From contig CM041465.1 in NCBI GenBank assembly GCA_023213395.1, positions 75,523,741 to 75,587,740 on the forward strand: 64,000 nucleotides of DNA. Reading direction: 5' to 3'. Below, piece after piece: positions 35,886 through 47,442 of the stretch (the stretch's first letter is position 1; each line of letters starts with the position of its first letter). Source of the stretch: Cycas panzhihuaensis. Taxonomy: Eukaryota > Cycadophyta. A program made the translations under genes and the position numbers. The notes beneath the pieces were generated by a model. That model saw nothing but the letters and a program-made list of their open reading frames with translations. It was not told the DNA's origin and ran no database searches.

Positions 35886-36756
35886 GGTAGGGAACCATTT
35901 GTGGCACAAGCAACTATCAGGTTTACTATAACATGTTGCTCAAGTCAAGGAAAACTAAAGTTGTCGTGGTATCAAGAATTCTTGATGCATAAATAGAAAA
36001 TATTTAAAAATTTTAAAAACATAAAAATTGACCATAACTCTTATCAAATAAATAATCGATAGATTAAGCAAGTGATGGCTGGAAAGTATGACATAATAAA
36101 GCCAAATGAGCTAAAGAAGATCACTTAGGTCATTGTTCCAATGTGCTTAGCCACCATTCCAATAATTTCAAGCCACCATTCCAAGATTCAAAGTCACTAT
36201 TCCAAATGGTGAAGCAATTGCTCATTGTTCCCCCCCAAAAAAGGGAAATGAAGAAAATATTTTGAATGAAAGTGACCATTTCAAAAGATTGAACATAAAG
36301 GGACTACTCCTAAACCACTCTAGTGGGGAATAGCCCGTAGAATACTACAATGAATGAAAATAAATAATTGAGTATAGAAGCAAAAATTGATTTGTTTTTC
36401 TAGAAAATTGAGTAGAGAAGGAATGAAGACACCACAAGCACTAGGGTTTAAAGTTTTTGCAACATTTGCATGCATCCAAGAGAGAATATTGATGCCCTTG
36501 CGAAAAGCAAATTTTTCAAATAGTTCCTCACAAATGGCTAAAGCAACAAGCATCCCACAACAAGTGTTCCACAAGCATATAGTAAGCATTGAATAGTGTT
36601 CCATCCTACCACAACATTTTTCAATATTCCGATAGAGATTAGGCAGTATGCACTCATTACAACATTCTTAAGTAAGAGACTAAAGTGTTACACTTTGTTG
36701 AAAGCATTCCATAGGATTTTTTTTGCCCTCCCATTCCAATAGTGTAGAAATTAGGG

Positions 36757-38290
36757 TTAAATGCCAATTAACGTCAAGGAGACATATCTACCAAGGCTGA
36801 GGAGAAAATCCAATTAGATGTTAGATAAATTTAAATCAGTGATTATTAGAATAGGGTGGAGCAAGTATGTACAACTCTTGCTATTGTATTGGCATAAGGA
36901 AACAATGCAAACCATTATAAGGCTAGGGCCCCAAAACAAGGACAAATTTAAGATACCTACCAATCTTATTTGGAAGTTAACAAGGTTACCCAAAACTACA
37001 GAAATGTTGTGGTGTCGCAAATGGAGTGATGCAAATTTGGAAGTTCTTGCCTAGGCATTGTGTAGACTATGGGCATAATTATATTCTAAGAGAATCAAAA
37101 CCGAAGACCAAATGGATGGAATGTTACATTGGATAGGTAAAACATTCATGATGAGGTTCATAGGGAAGAAAAAGTTCACGTGTTGCCATGTGAGGACGCT
37201 TCCAGTACTACAACAAGTGTAACAGGGCAATGCACTCATCTAGAGTGAGTTTTGGGCACATATATGTAAACAATAGTTGTAATAGCTTTGAGGACCAAAA
37301 CAAATATTCAAACACCCATCCCTATTATTGGGTGTATCGTTCCTCAATAGAGCCACCATACGTTATGGATAATTTGTGATTAATGAAATAGTGAATTTAG
37401 ATATCTCCACGTAAATGCATGCTAAATGATATCAAGAGGCATCTATTGGCAGTAACAAGAACGATAGTAAGTTAGTCAAGAGGCATCTATTGGCAACAAT
37501 AAGAATGATAGTAAGTTAGCTCCATAAGGATGCAACATAACCATATAGGCCTAAGTAGATGGCAAAGAAGAAAGCAAAAAGGCTATGATGCTAGGAGGAA
37601 GAGAAGTCTCAACAATTAGAGTTGAAAGAAGCATTGGTATGTACACCCTTTCCACAATAGGCACCAATCCATCAAGACCCAAGCGAAGGAACATCTTAGG
37701 CAAGGGAAGCCACAGGCAATAAATTCTAATCAATGCAAAATTTATTGGATCAATTTCAAGGTCAATATAGTCAATTAAGTCGGTAGAAAGGTTATGAAGA
37801 AATAACAAGGTCATATGAGATAATTAAAAAATTAGAAAAGAAACACAAATATCAAAAGGTGAAGTAGGTACCAAAGTAGTGGAAATGCAAAACTTGATGA
37901 AGAAATGAGCCAACAAGTTCAACAGTTATAAGGTGAACTGGCAACTAAGCAAGCACAATTGTTAAGCTATAAGAGCAACCCAAAAAGCGAGGAGGAGAGT
38001 AACTCCAAAGAGAAAAACAAACTTTTTCACATTTTGGCAACCATGGACACATTTTGGGAGTTTAGCAAGGATACTCAACCATTTTGCAAACCCCAGCTAG
38101 ACGTATGTGCTAAATTTAGGCATTTGGGCACTTGGAACAGATAGGAACGACTTGAGGGATAGCTCAAACAAGTGAAATGGCAAAAACAAAAAACAAATCT
38201 ACATAGGAAATGACTGGAACAATTGCAACAACAACCATTGAGGAACAGTTGCAACAAAACGATTCATCTCTCGAAGAATGGTCAAAATGG
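36757..38290 (+). pseudogene. Element E extra frame after integrase
   Basis: A heavily interrupted frame downstream of integrase and upstream of the LTR-like end. The clearest part is a 78-codon open stretch from 36818 (MLDKFKSVIIRIGWSKYVQL). The region ends with a Gln/Lys/Glu-rich segment near 37880-38110 containing WEFSKDTQPF, which resembles the end of the matching region of element D (LSKDAQPF at about 43235-43265). Two 46-bp direct repeats around 37430-37525 add to the damage. I recognise no known domain. It could be the third reading frame seen in some plant gypsy lineages. Confidence 0.4.
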
Positions 38291-38449
38291 CTAGTAGAAC
38301 AACAGAACATTAGTGATAAACAAGAATGTTGGAACAACTAGAAAGGAATGATTGACACAAGTCAAACAACTAACAAAAAAAATTACACAACTACAATAGA
38401 ATTCATACTACATGACCATATGGATGTATGAATTAACAAAGCATCACAT

Positions 38450-38849
38450 TTTGTTAAGGCCATGTTATGTAATAATGTCATTTATTATGTAAAGTCAAAA
38501 CACGTGAGTAAAAGGTTATGCCATTTTGTATCGGGGCACCCAATCTAGGACATAAATAGGTCATTTCATACCTACTTTTGGTGAGAGGCAGTTTAGTCAA
38601 GCACACCCAAAATAAAGGTAGCCTGGGAATTGTACTAAAGATAGCTTAATCATTGTTTAATGAATTATTGAGTTATGTGGAATATTGTGTACAATGTTGT
38701 AAATGTATGTATATTTGCTTGAATGTTTCTATGTACAACTATGTGTGTGTAAGACTTGACATGCAACATGGCGTTATGAAGAGAATGATGCCAAATTGAA
38801 GAGAACACATGGTTATGGAGCTAATGGACAGTGTTGGGCCAATTGGTGT
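38450..38849 (+). repeat. LTR-like end of element E, cut by D
   Basis: This stretch shows the same layout and several phrases as the LTR of D, such as the segment around TTAATGAATTATTGAGTTATG and GTATGTATATTTG. It is much diverged. D is inserted at its 38849 end. Confidence 0.45.
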
Positions 38850-39641
38850 TGTTATAGTCAAAATCAACACCTGTGTGCCCAAAGGTAGGAACGTATGGTC
38901 AATTGTGGTTTAATATGGCTAATAAATGCAGGAGAATCGTTCAGTAAGTGTTTGGGATGAAATGCGGACGTGAAAACAATGAGCAGAGAAGACATAACAC
39001 TATGCATTATGTCACAAGAATGCACTACAGGCACAGAACGCATGCAGCACAATCAAGGAACGCACAGGGAATTATTGCAAAACAAACAAGGCAGGAAGGA
39101 CCTACATGGATCAAACCATATGTATGCATGTGTGGATCGATTAAGAATCATATTGGTTTAATTCAGGATTAGTTATGAAGAGGCATGCATTACGTAAAAA
39201 GGACAATCATGACTCCTGGTCGCAACCATTCCTTAACAGGGACACATGGCCTATTTAAACCTGTCCAATCAACCAAATTGGTGTGAGAGTTGAGTTATTC
39301 ATTCCTATGTCATGTTCTCAAGGTGTGAGAGCTAAGTTCAATGATCTATTGGGCCTGATCTGGTATGAGTAACCAGCCAAGTAGATGTGCAGATGATGTT
39401 ATATGATAGAAAGTTATGTAAACATTGATTATTGCTTAATGGAATTACGAAGTTATGAGGAACTTATGTGTGTATGTATGTAATGATGAATGCAAGATAT
39501 TATATTGTGTTTGTGATCATATTGCGGACCTATGAGACATGATATAGTACATTAATGTGTACGTTGACCATAAGCACACCTTAGACTACAGTGTAAACCT
39601 TGACAAGTAAATATCTCAATAGGACAGATATTGAGTCAACA
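38850..39641 (+). repeat. 5' LTR of element D (792 bp)
   Basis: TGTTATAGTC to GAGTCAACA. Matches 43283-44072 with scattered substitutions. No standard Met-tRNA primer site follows; the primer tRNA is not clear to me. Confidence 0.9.
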
Positions 39642-39901
39642 ACAGTAGGTGGAAGTGGTTCCAGATAATGCATCCAGCACAACAATAGCCACCGCAGAAA
39701 CATCTTCAACTTTTGATGAAGTCAATTTATATCACACAATGGAGGAGAATGTGAATATGAACAATCTTTAAGAATGCGAGCCAAACTTCTATGGAGAGTT
39801 ACCATCAGAGACACCATCAGATGAAGGAGGTACGATAAACATGATCAACTATTGGATGAATAATTCATACAAAGTGCAACCCCCCCTCATATCATTATAA
39901 T

Positions 39902-40645
39902 TTGTTATCCATATGTTCTTTAATTAATAATAAATTAGATTATATGGGTCCCATTTGGAATAATGAATCTTTAAGTAATGAATTTCTAGTAAAAATAGAA
40001 TTTGAGATAGATAGAAAAATACATGTAAAAATCCTACCTTCGAATTCCCTTCCCTATCCCAACTCCCACCCCTACCCCATTCCCAACCCTATATCCCCTA
40101 AGGTTGATCTGGGAGATATGGCCAATCTTCCCTCTGACCTTGATGAAAATTCCATTCTTACCCCTGCCTTGGGACAAACAACCAAGATAGAAATCCATCC
40201 CCATACCTCAACCCCCCCTGAAATCAATTCCCCAAATTCGCTCTTAGTCAACCCCCCAAGCAAAAGTGAGATAAAGGGAAATCTTAAGGAGTTGAATACA
40301 ATACTACCCCAAGAGAACCTAGAAGAATCTCATCCTCTAAACTTTATACTAGAAGAAAAAACAGACTTGCAAAGAAATATGGCCATATTTCTAGGGGATA
40401 AGTTGGAAGGCACTAACCATCTGATTCGTTTCATGGAACATTGGTTACAATTTAAGGTTTTCAACAAAACTCAATAGGTTTTGAACTTCGTGCTTACCTT
40501 ACATGACCAAGCATGGTGGTGGTACATAGCCCACCACCATATCCTTCGAACATGGAATGAATTACAGTCTGCATTTCGATTGAGATTCGATCCACCCCAA
40601 GGCATATTAATTTCAAGATTTCTGGTAGGAGAATGTCCCAACTGA
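39902..40645 (+). pseudogene. Element D gag-like frame
   Basis: An open frame of 191 codons (39902-40477) with a Pro/Ser/Asn-rich middle, followed by MAIFLGDKLEGTNHLIRFME. It continues past one stop at 40475 into HDQAWWWYIAHHHILRTWNE and AFRLRFDPPQ. The latter matches the end of the gypsy capsid domain (retrotransposon gag, with Trp-rich and W-x2-L-x3-F-x2-RF spacing). The stop and the later frame loss make it a pseudogene. Upstream, 39700-39890 holds an EPNFYGEL phrase shared with element E. Confidence 0.6.
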
Positions 40646-40837
40646 TACCTTATCAGATGTAAATGAGTATGGAAACATTAAAGTATTCCCAAATCTCACT
40701 AAGATCATTTGTTTATTCACACACTACGCACATTAGCGAAAAAATGGTTCCTAAAACAGAAATAAATTAGGGCAGTATCTTGGGACCAATTAGAGCATTC
40801 ATTTGTAAATTCATTCTCTTACTCTTCAAATAATGAA

Positions 40838-41349
40838 GTGATACATAAAGTATTACGAAACATAAGGGACATTAGTATGAAAGTAGAAAAGAATCTTATG
40901 TCAATTGGAAACACTATGGATACAAAGAACAATGAAAACGAGGAGGAGGAGGAGAAGGAAGTTCCCAACTCTCCTCCAAAATACACAGAGTTGCATTATG
41001 AACAACGAAACATAGAAGAGACCCCTGCCCATAAGTTAAGAGAACGTCTGTGGCAATTAATCCAACTCGATGAAGACAGATAGAAAGCAGAGTGGTTACA
41101 GGAGATCGAAAAACAAGACAAAAAATATGACACGACCACCATTTGAGAGCACCACAGTTCAGAGAAGGAGATCAAATTTTATTAAACAACAACAAATTCC
41201 GCACCTATCCAGGGAAGCCGAAACTACGATGGTTAGGCCTGTATCAATTTGAACATATCTATGATAATGGATCCGCGATTCTGAGAAATAATGGATATAT
41301 GCTGCCCACCCTAGTCAATGGCAGCAAACTCAAGCTCTATCACCATTAG
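40838..41349 (+). pseudogene. Element D integrase C-terminal end
   Basis: A first frame (40838-41083) ends in HKLRERLWQLIQLDEDR and continues past a stop. A second frame (41143-41349) reads FREGDQILLNNNKFRTYPGK, LRWLGLYQFEHIYDNGSAIL and VNGSKLKLYHH. This is the GPY/F-like terminal domain of gypsy integrases, normally after the DD35E core, which is absent here. A frame change near 41140 separates the two. Confidence 0.75.
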
Positions 41350-42079
41350 AGCATTGTTCCAGTAGGAATCAAGTGGATGTATATCATGGATTGATTGCAG
41401 TTGTAGACAACAAAAGTTGTCTTAGTACTAAATCCAGGATTCTAGACCGGTGCATAGATAGTAAAAAAAAATAAAAGAAAAAAAAAATTAATGGGAAAAA
41501 TCAACCATAACTCACAAAATCATACACTTAAGTAGAATCATGGACAAAACAAAATACAATTCAGGCATTCATTCCATGTAGTTACACTATACGTTCTAAA
41601 TCCAGAACAATAATGGAATGTACTAGTTAAAAAGGACTTAATAGACCAAGACACATTCTAAATTTGGAACAGTAATAGAACGTATCAGTTACAAAGAACC
41701 TCACAGACCAAGAATACATTCCAAATCTGGAATGGAATGGAACACATTAGTTAAAAAAGGGATCCAATAGACCAAATTCAATTATACATTTTATGCGAAC
41801 AGAATGTACCTAAAAAGGAAAGATTAAAACAACCAGAATCCATATCATCCTATGACCATTCTAACAAAGGAACGCATATGAGCATACAATGATCACGGCC
41901 CAAATTAGTACAATACCAGCAATCAACAAGTGCCATGGGAGGAAAATTAGCAAGGATGCATTCCATCCTCCATCTGAGGCAGCAAACGCACTATTATACT
42001 ATACATCTCAAGTAACGAACGAACTAGGGTTGTAATTTCTCTTACATTTATTTTCAATATTAAAACTTTCAATTACCTA

Positions 42080-43215
42080 CGTTCCCTCCCCTTCAGCCAT
42101 AGGATGAAGATTGCAGGGATTCAAGAAACCTACTTATTGACACTCCAGGCAAAATTTGAAGAATTACCAGCCTCTTTCTAAGAGAAAATTAGACAAGCAA
42201 GATGGGGGGATTTCATCTTGATGCCTTCATTATAATGGGATTTCAAGCTTATGGAACAATTTATAATAGCTCTAAAAGCACATATAGGGAAGCTCGAAGT
42301 GAGTTCAGAAGTTATTCATTATGTTGCAGGGTTATTCAAAGAATGAGAGGTTCCAACAGCCACAAAAAGGTTTGAGGTAGATTAGAAAATTTGGACTCTA
42401 GATTTATGCAATTCCAATACCCAAACTTACTCCGAAGAGATCAGAATTGCAGATATCGAAGGCAGAAGGTTACAAAGGGCAGCAAAAATCATTGTGACAA
42501 CGTTTCTTTCAAAACAAAAACATACTTATATTCCATGCGGTATGATGCCCATATTATCATCATTACATGATGAGGTTCCAATGAATTGATGTGAATTCCT
42601 GGCAAATAGCATAGAGTAGTAGTTTGGAAAATTACAAACTCACCCCTTTTGACACCCATCATTCTTATTGGCCCTCTTGTTTTAGCAGTACCCAAATGCT
42701 AAACACCCATCCTTGCTTATCCGACCAGGGGAACCTACAATTAAAAAATGGATAAACACCATGCCTACTACTACTCAAGATCAAGTAGTAAAAAGACAAG
42801 TGAAGGCAGAAATGGGCAAAATTCTACAATGGATTCAGCATAAGCCAGGAGTTCCTTTTCCTATATGGCCAAAACAAGTCACTAAAAAGGGTACCAAGTG
42901 AAGTAGAGAATAGCTTGAGGAAGAAACTGTGTCAAAAGAATGGAAAATGGAGCCCCCGTATACATCGATGACTGAACTTGGAGAAGGTTCTTCTCAACAA
43001 CTCTTAAGGGAAAAAGGGAAACAAATTATTCGACTTCTAAAAGAACTGTAGCAAGGCCACAAAGCAGAGATTGCAAATTGGTAGGAGAAACTAAGGAAAA
43101 AGGACACCATTATAGCCACATTAACTCAGATTAATGAGGAACTACTATGAGCCAATGAGCCAACAGGGGAACCGAAATTGCAGGAGCAACTCTAAATTCA
43201 GAGAGGGAGCAAAAG
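42080..43215 (+). pseudogene. Element D extra frame between integrase and LTR
   Basis: One reading frame shows an extended coding trace of roughly 370 codons with several stops. It starts near MKIAGIQETYLLTLQAKFEE and runs through RIADIEGRRLQRAAKIIVTT. Its longest open part is 42713-42901 (LIRPGEPTIKKWINTMP). It ends in a Lys/Glu/Gln-rich, probably coiled-coil tail (LREKGKQIIRLLKEL and on). I know no domain that fits. Position matches the third frame of some gypsy lineages (env-like or additional ORF). The stops show it is decayed. Confidence 0.45.
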
Positions 43216-43282
43216 AATACAAAATTTTGAATTTTTGAATTTGAGCAAGGATGCTCAACCATTTTTATTGACCCGAGATAAA

Positions 43283-44072
43283 TGTTATGGTCAAGATCAA
43301 CACCTGTGCGCCCAAAGGTAGGAACGTATGGTCAATTGTGGTTTAATATGACTAATAAATGCAGGAGAACTGTTTAGCAAGCATTCGAGATGAAAAACGA
43401 ACATGAAAACAATGAATAGAGCAGACAAAACATTGTGTTCCATCACAGGAATGCATTACAGGCACAAAACGCATGCAGCACAATCAAGAAATGCTCAAGG
43501 AACTGTTGCGGAACAGACAAGGCAGGAAGGAGCCACATGGATCAAATCGTATGGACGCACGTGTGGATCAACTAAGCATCATAATGGTTTAACTCAAGAA
43601 TAGTTATGAAGAGGCATGCATTACGAAAAAGGGATGGTTGTGACTCCTAGTCACAATCGTTCCTCAACAAGGATGCACAATCTATTTAAACCTGTCCAAT
43701 CAACCAGATTGGTATGAGAGCCAAGTTATTCATTCCTATGTCATGTTCTCAAGGTGTGAGAGCTAAGTCCAATAATATATTAGGCCTAGTTTGGTACAAG
43801 TAACCAGCCAAGTAGATATACGGATGATGTTATATGATAGAAAGTTATGTAAACATTGATTATTGCTTAATGGAATTACAAAGTTACAAGGAACTTGCGT
43901 GCGTGTGGATGTAATGATGAATGCATGATATTCTATTGTGTTTGTGATAATATTGTGGACTTATGAGGCATGATATAGTACATTAATGTGTATGTTGACC
44001 ATAAGCACACCCTGGACTACAGTGGAAACCTTGACAAGAGAATATCTCAATAAGACAGATATTGAGTCAACA
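43283..44072 (+). repeat. 3' LTR of element D (790 bp)
   Basis: TGTTATGGTC to GAGTCAACA. No strong polypurine tract precedes it (ACCCGAGATAAA). AGTGT follows. Confidence 0.88.
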
Positions 44073-44077
44073 AGTGT

Positions 44078-45360
44078 GGCGATCTGCCAATCAAAAATAC
44101 ATGCATGTCCATATAAGCAAAATGTTACCATGTGACCTCTCTTTTAAGCATTTAGAGCTAGTATAGACTTGAAAGAGTAAAATTCCTTATACAAGTTTTG
44201 TAAACTGCATCTATTTTATAGATATAAGCATGTGCTCTAAAATTTTAAAAATAAATTCTAACAAAAAAAGTTTAATAATCTTGAACTATATTTTGACAAA
44301 TTAATTTGAAATTAATTCATGCATGTTCTTCTAATGTTACAACCCCGTCAACCTAAAAAAAAGCAATGATAATAGAATTGGGTGACTATAGTTGTATATG
44401 GTTTATCAATAAGCACATCAACAACTATTCAAACACAACGGTACTAATTGAAAGCACCCTAGCTCTTGTATCTTTCCAAAAAGTGGTTTCAAGGCACCTT
44501 TCCAATCTTGGAAGAGAAGAGAACATGACCATTTATTAAGCTTTCAACAAATGAAATGGCATGTCTACTACCTCTTTAGCATACCTACATTCCTTCTTTA
44601 TCTTGAGACACTACTCAGAGAACACTATGAATACTAAAAACAAAATGGTGTTGCCCTTTGCTCATCCACCTCCAATGTCTTCACCATATATAACTCGCAG
44701 TTTTCTTGTTTACACTCTTTGGATTATACCAATTTTAGCATAATCTCTCCATATCCATTTTATTAAATTGGTCAAAACATGAGATTGGTGAGAATATGAC
44801 AATATATAATCTTTAGCTTCTCCTATTGTTTGTTCAACAATTTAGCTCTCCTCTTAAAGCAAGATTTCAGATTGAGACTAAAGGCCATGGAATTCATCGA
44901 CGACACATCCCTTTCTAACCTAAGTCAAGAGGGAAGGACATTGTTTAGACCACCACATTTCTCAAAGGCTTCATTTGTCAGCTTGAAAGCATCTCATGAA
45001 AGCCTTGCAAACAGAAATTGAAGCAAGTCTTGAGAGTCCAAAACGAGGGACCTCCATCCAACCAATGAACAGCTTTAGCAAAGTAGTATGAAATCCACCC
45101 ATGCATACAAAAGGTAGTGAAGAAAGGAGGGAGAGGAAATCCAAAAAAAAATTCGGTAGGATTAAAACATAAGGGTGTCGTTCCTCAAATTTCTCCACTG
45201 CAGAATTAAGGAAGAAATGATCATCTAAGAAGACACACATTCTAGATATAACACCCATGTCATCAATTGCCAAATATTCAACCCTTTTGAAAAAAATTAG
45301 AGTTGTGTATTCTACACGTCTAATACAAGAGGAGATCATCCTGTGCTAAACAGATTGAGA
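44078..45360. other. No gene recognised
   Basis: May begin with the remaining part of the E LTR. A 122-codon open frame on the minus strand (45339-44971) has no recognisable domain and a biased hydrophobic composition; I treat it as chance. Confidence 0.4.
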
Positions 45361-45361
45361 A

Positions 45362-45637
45362 AGACAGAAGAGGTGCCAAAGCATGGATGACAACCATACA
45401 TAACAACACTATGCATGGTGTGCCATTGGGTAAACCCAAGAGAAACAATTTGCGAAAGACAGGAGTGTCAAAGCATGGATGACAGCCATACATAACAACA
45501 TTATACATGGTGTGCCATTGGGTAGACCCAAGAGAAACAATTTGTAAAAGACAGAAGGGTGCCAAAGCATGAATGGCAACCATACATAACAACATTATAC
45601 ATGGTGTGTCATTGGGTAAACCCAAGAGAAACAATTT
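45362..45637. repeat. Three tandem 92-95 bp repeats
   Basis: Units start AGACAG at 45362, 45457 and 45549 and share CCAAAGCATG, ACATGGTGTG and CCCAAGAGAAACAATTT. The phase is not a multiple of three throughout (95, then 92), so the repeat is not coding. Confidence 0.9.
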
Positions 45638-45775
45638 CCTTTCACCACCCTACTAACAGCAACAATTACGATGAAAGCATCATGAACATTTGTCTTTGTG
45701 AGCTTGAGCAAGACAGCAAAGTATATAAAGACTTGAAATGTAGCCTTCTAGATATTTCACAGAAACTCATAAGAA

Positions 45776-45778
<3 letters not shown>

Positions 45779-45834
<56 letters not shown>

Positions 45835-45846
45835 ATGAGAGAGAGA
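45779..45846. repeat. (GT)n(GA)n microsatellite
   Basis: About 36 bases of GT followed by about 20 bases of GA and an imperfect GA tail. Confidence 0.97.
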
Positions 45847-46544
45847 ATAAAAACCTTAATAAGATTAAGAACATCCAACAAGAACAATAAGCATACCAGA
45901 AGAATGTAATAGAGAAGACTCAGGAGTAAAGAAGCTACATGTCCTAGAAATACAAATATGTTTATATACTGCCAAACCAAGGGTATGTGCAAGCTCTTAC
46001 AAAGATTCCAAGAACAATGATAAACAAAAGAATATTCCTTTTCTTAAATGGCATACAAAAAGTGAGTTCTGTCCCACATTTAATGCCCCGTCAATCACTA
46101 CCGTTCAAGCCTTTTATTTACTCGGTTTTTATGGGAACCTTTCAACCGTTTCTTTTGACAAAAGCCATTTCCAACTGCCCTGCACCTATCTGAATTGGCC
46201 ATGTAAGATTGATAAGGAATGGTTGGTGAACCTCAAGTAAAGAATAACTTCAGTCACTTGCAAAAATTTGAGAAGTGGGGCAAAAAATAAGGTAACTTAG
46301 AAACACAGCAATATGAAATTTCTAAAATCTGTCCAAGAAATCTACCCATAAAATATGCTCAACAAATGCTTGGGCTTATAAAATGCATACAGGAAATCTG
46401 CATAAAATCTGTTGACTAAAAACTCTAAGCATGAGCTATTGTCAAATAAATCAGGGTTTAGTAAAAACACAAAAAAAAAGACTTTGGCAAAAAATGTACC
46501 GTCAACATGCAAGAAATGGTGGCCTAGAAATAGCATCAAACTTT

Positions 46545-46811
46545 ATCAAATTTGAGACAGGCCTAGATAAACTATGGCATTGAATGGCAAGCCTTAGCAA
46601 ACCAGTTTTCTCCCAATCTTTTCAAAACCATGTTGCACAAGTTTCACAAAACACCAAAGTGAACAAAGAAACATGCATCAAACTTGAAGATAGACTTAGA
46701 TAAACTATGGCATCGAATGGCAAGCTTTAGTAAACCAGTTTTCATTCAATCTCTTCAAAACCATGTTGCAGAAGTTATACAAAACACCAAAGTAAATAAA
46801 GAAACATGCAC
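46545..46811. repeat. Tandem duplication, 133-bp unit
   Basis: Two copies with offset 133, for example TAGATAAACTATGGCAT at 46564 and at 46697, and AAAGAAACATGCA at the end of each. Several substitutions separate them. Outside this block, 45847-47442 shows no gene apart from the 3' flank of the bZIP gene. Confidence 0.88.
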
Positions 46812-47442
46812 CATAGCATTACAATAGATGAATTTTGTTTTAAGGATCAAAGAGGCAAACACCTACCAAAGAAAGGCAGGGGAATAGTCAAAGAACATCA
46901 TGGGCAAAGGACTAAAGGAATCCAAAATGTGAAGAGATCTCGCATAAAAAATACATATATTCGATACCCATCCCTATTCAGCACTAACAATCACATTTCT
47001 CGTTCTTAAATCATTGGGGATTCAAGTGCTAAACATTAAGTTTCTTGCCTTCTAATTTGAATTTATCCGCAATCCGTACATGGAATAAGAACGCTCCTAT
47101 GGAATATCAAAATCCCAATGAAGATCGTAAATCAGAGAAAGTTTTAATCACTGTCCCACTATGTGCATAAAAGAAAGCCATCAATCTCTTAGGTGCATCA
47201 TAACTGTACTTCAGAAACAAATCCTGGCAGAAGTAAGGTAAGTCGTTTATTATTTACCTTGAACATCGATGAATGTGATTTGTAAGGTGTTCCAAATAAA
47301 AGAAAACCGCACTGCTACCATCTGCCTTAAGATAGCATAAACAAATATAAGAATACCCAAGAATAAAAAGTCTGACTCAGAACACTCCAAGTGACAAACA
47401 GACCTCACTTGAAACCTCAGATTTTCCTCGCCTGCAGATCAA

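Larger units (their letters stand above)
35625..38849 (+). mobile_element. Gypsy element E, right part
   Basis: Continues element E after the LINE. It holds the integrase C-terminus, a non-coding stretch, a decayed extra frame and an LTR-like end that is cut at 38849 by element D. About 3.2 kb. The same stretch is inverted at 52565-55784. Confidence 0.7.
38850..44072 (+). mobile_element. Gypsy element D without pol core
   Basis: A + strand element with two LTRs of about 790 bp and a target duplication GGTGT (38845-38849) versus AGTGT (44073-44077). The internal 3.6 kb encodes a gag-like frame, then directly the integrase C-terminus, then a long decayed extra frame. Protease, RT, RNase H and the integrase core are missing. 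It was probably mobilised by an autonomous relative. Its left part is present inverted at 50884-52564. Confidence 0.85.

Noticed and set aside
36001-36260. Short repeats (CCACCATTCCAA) considered as a CRISPR-like or satellite array
   Set aside because: Copies are few, irregular and imperfect, in a plant genome; better seen as simple slippage.
44971-45339. 122-codon minus-strand open frame
   Set aside because: No domain or family resemblance, hydrophobic AT-driven composition, adjacent to tandem repeats; most likely chance.
45666-45992. Open frame with His-Thr repeats
   Set aside because: It is a translation of the GT/GA microsatellite.
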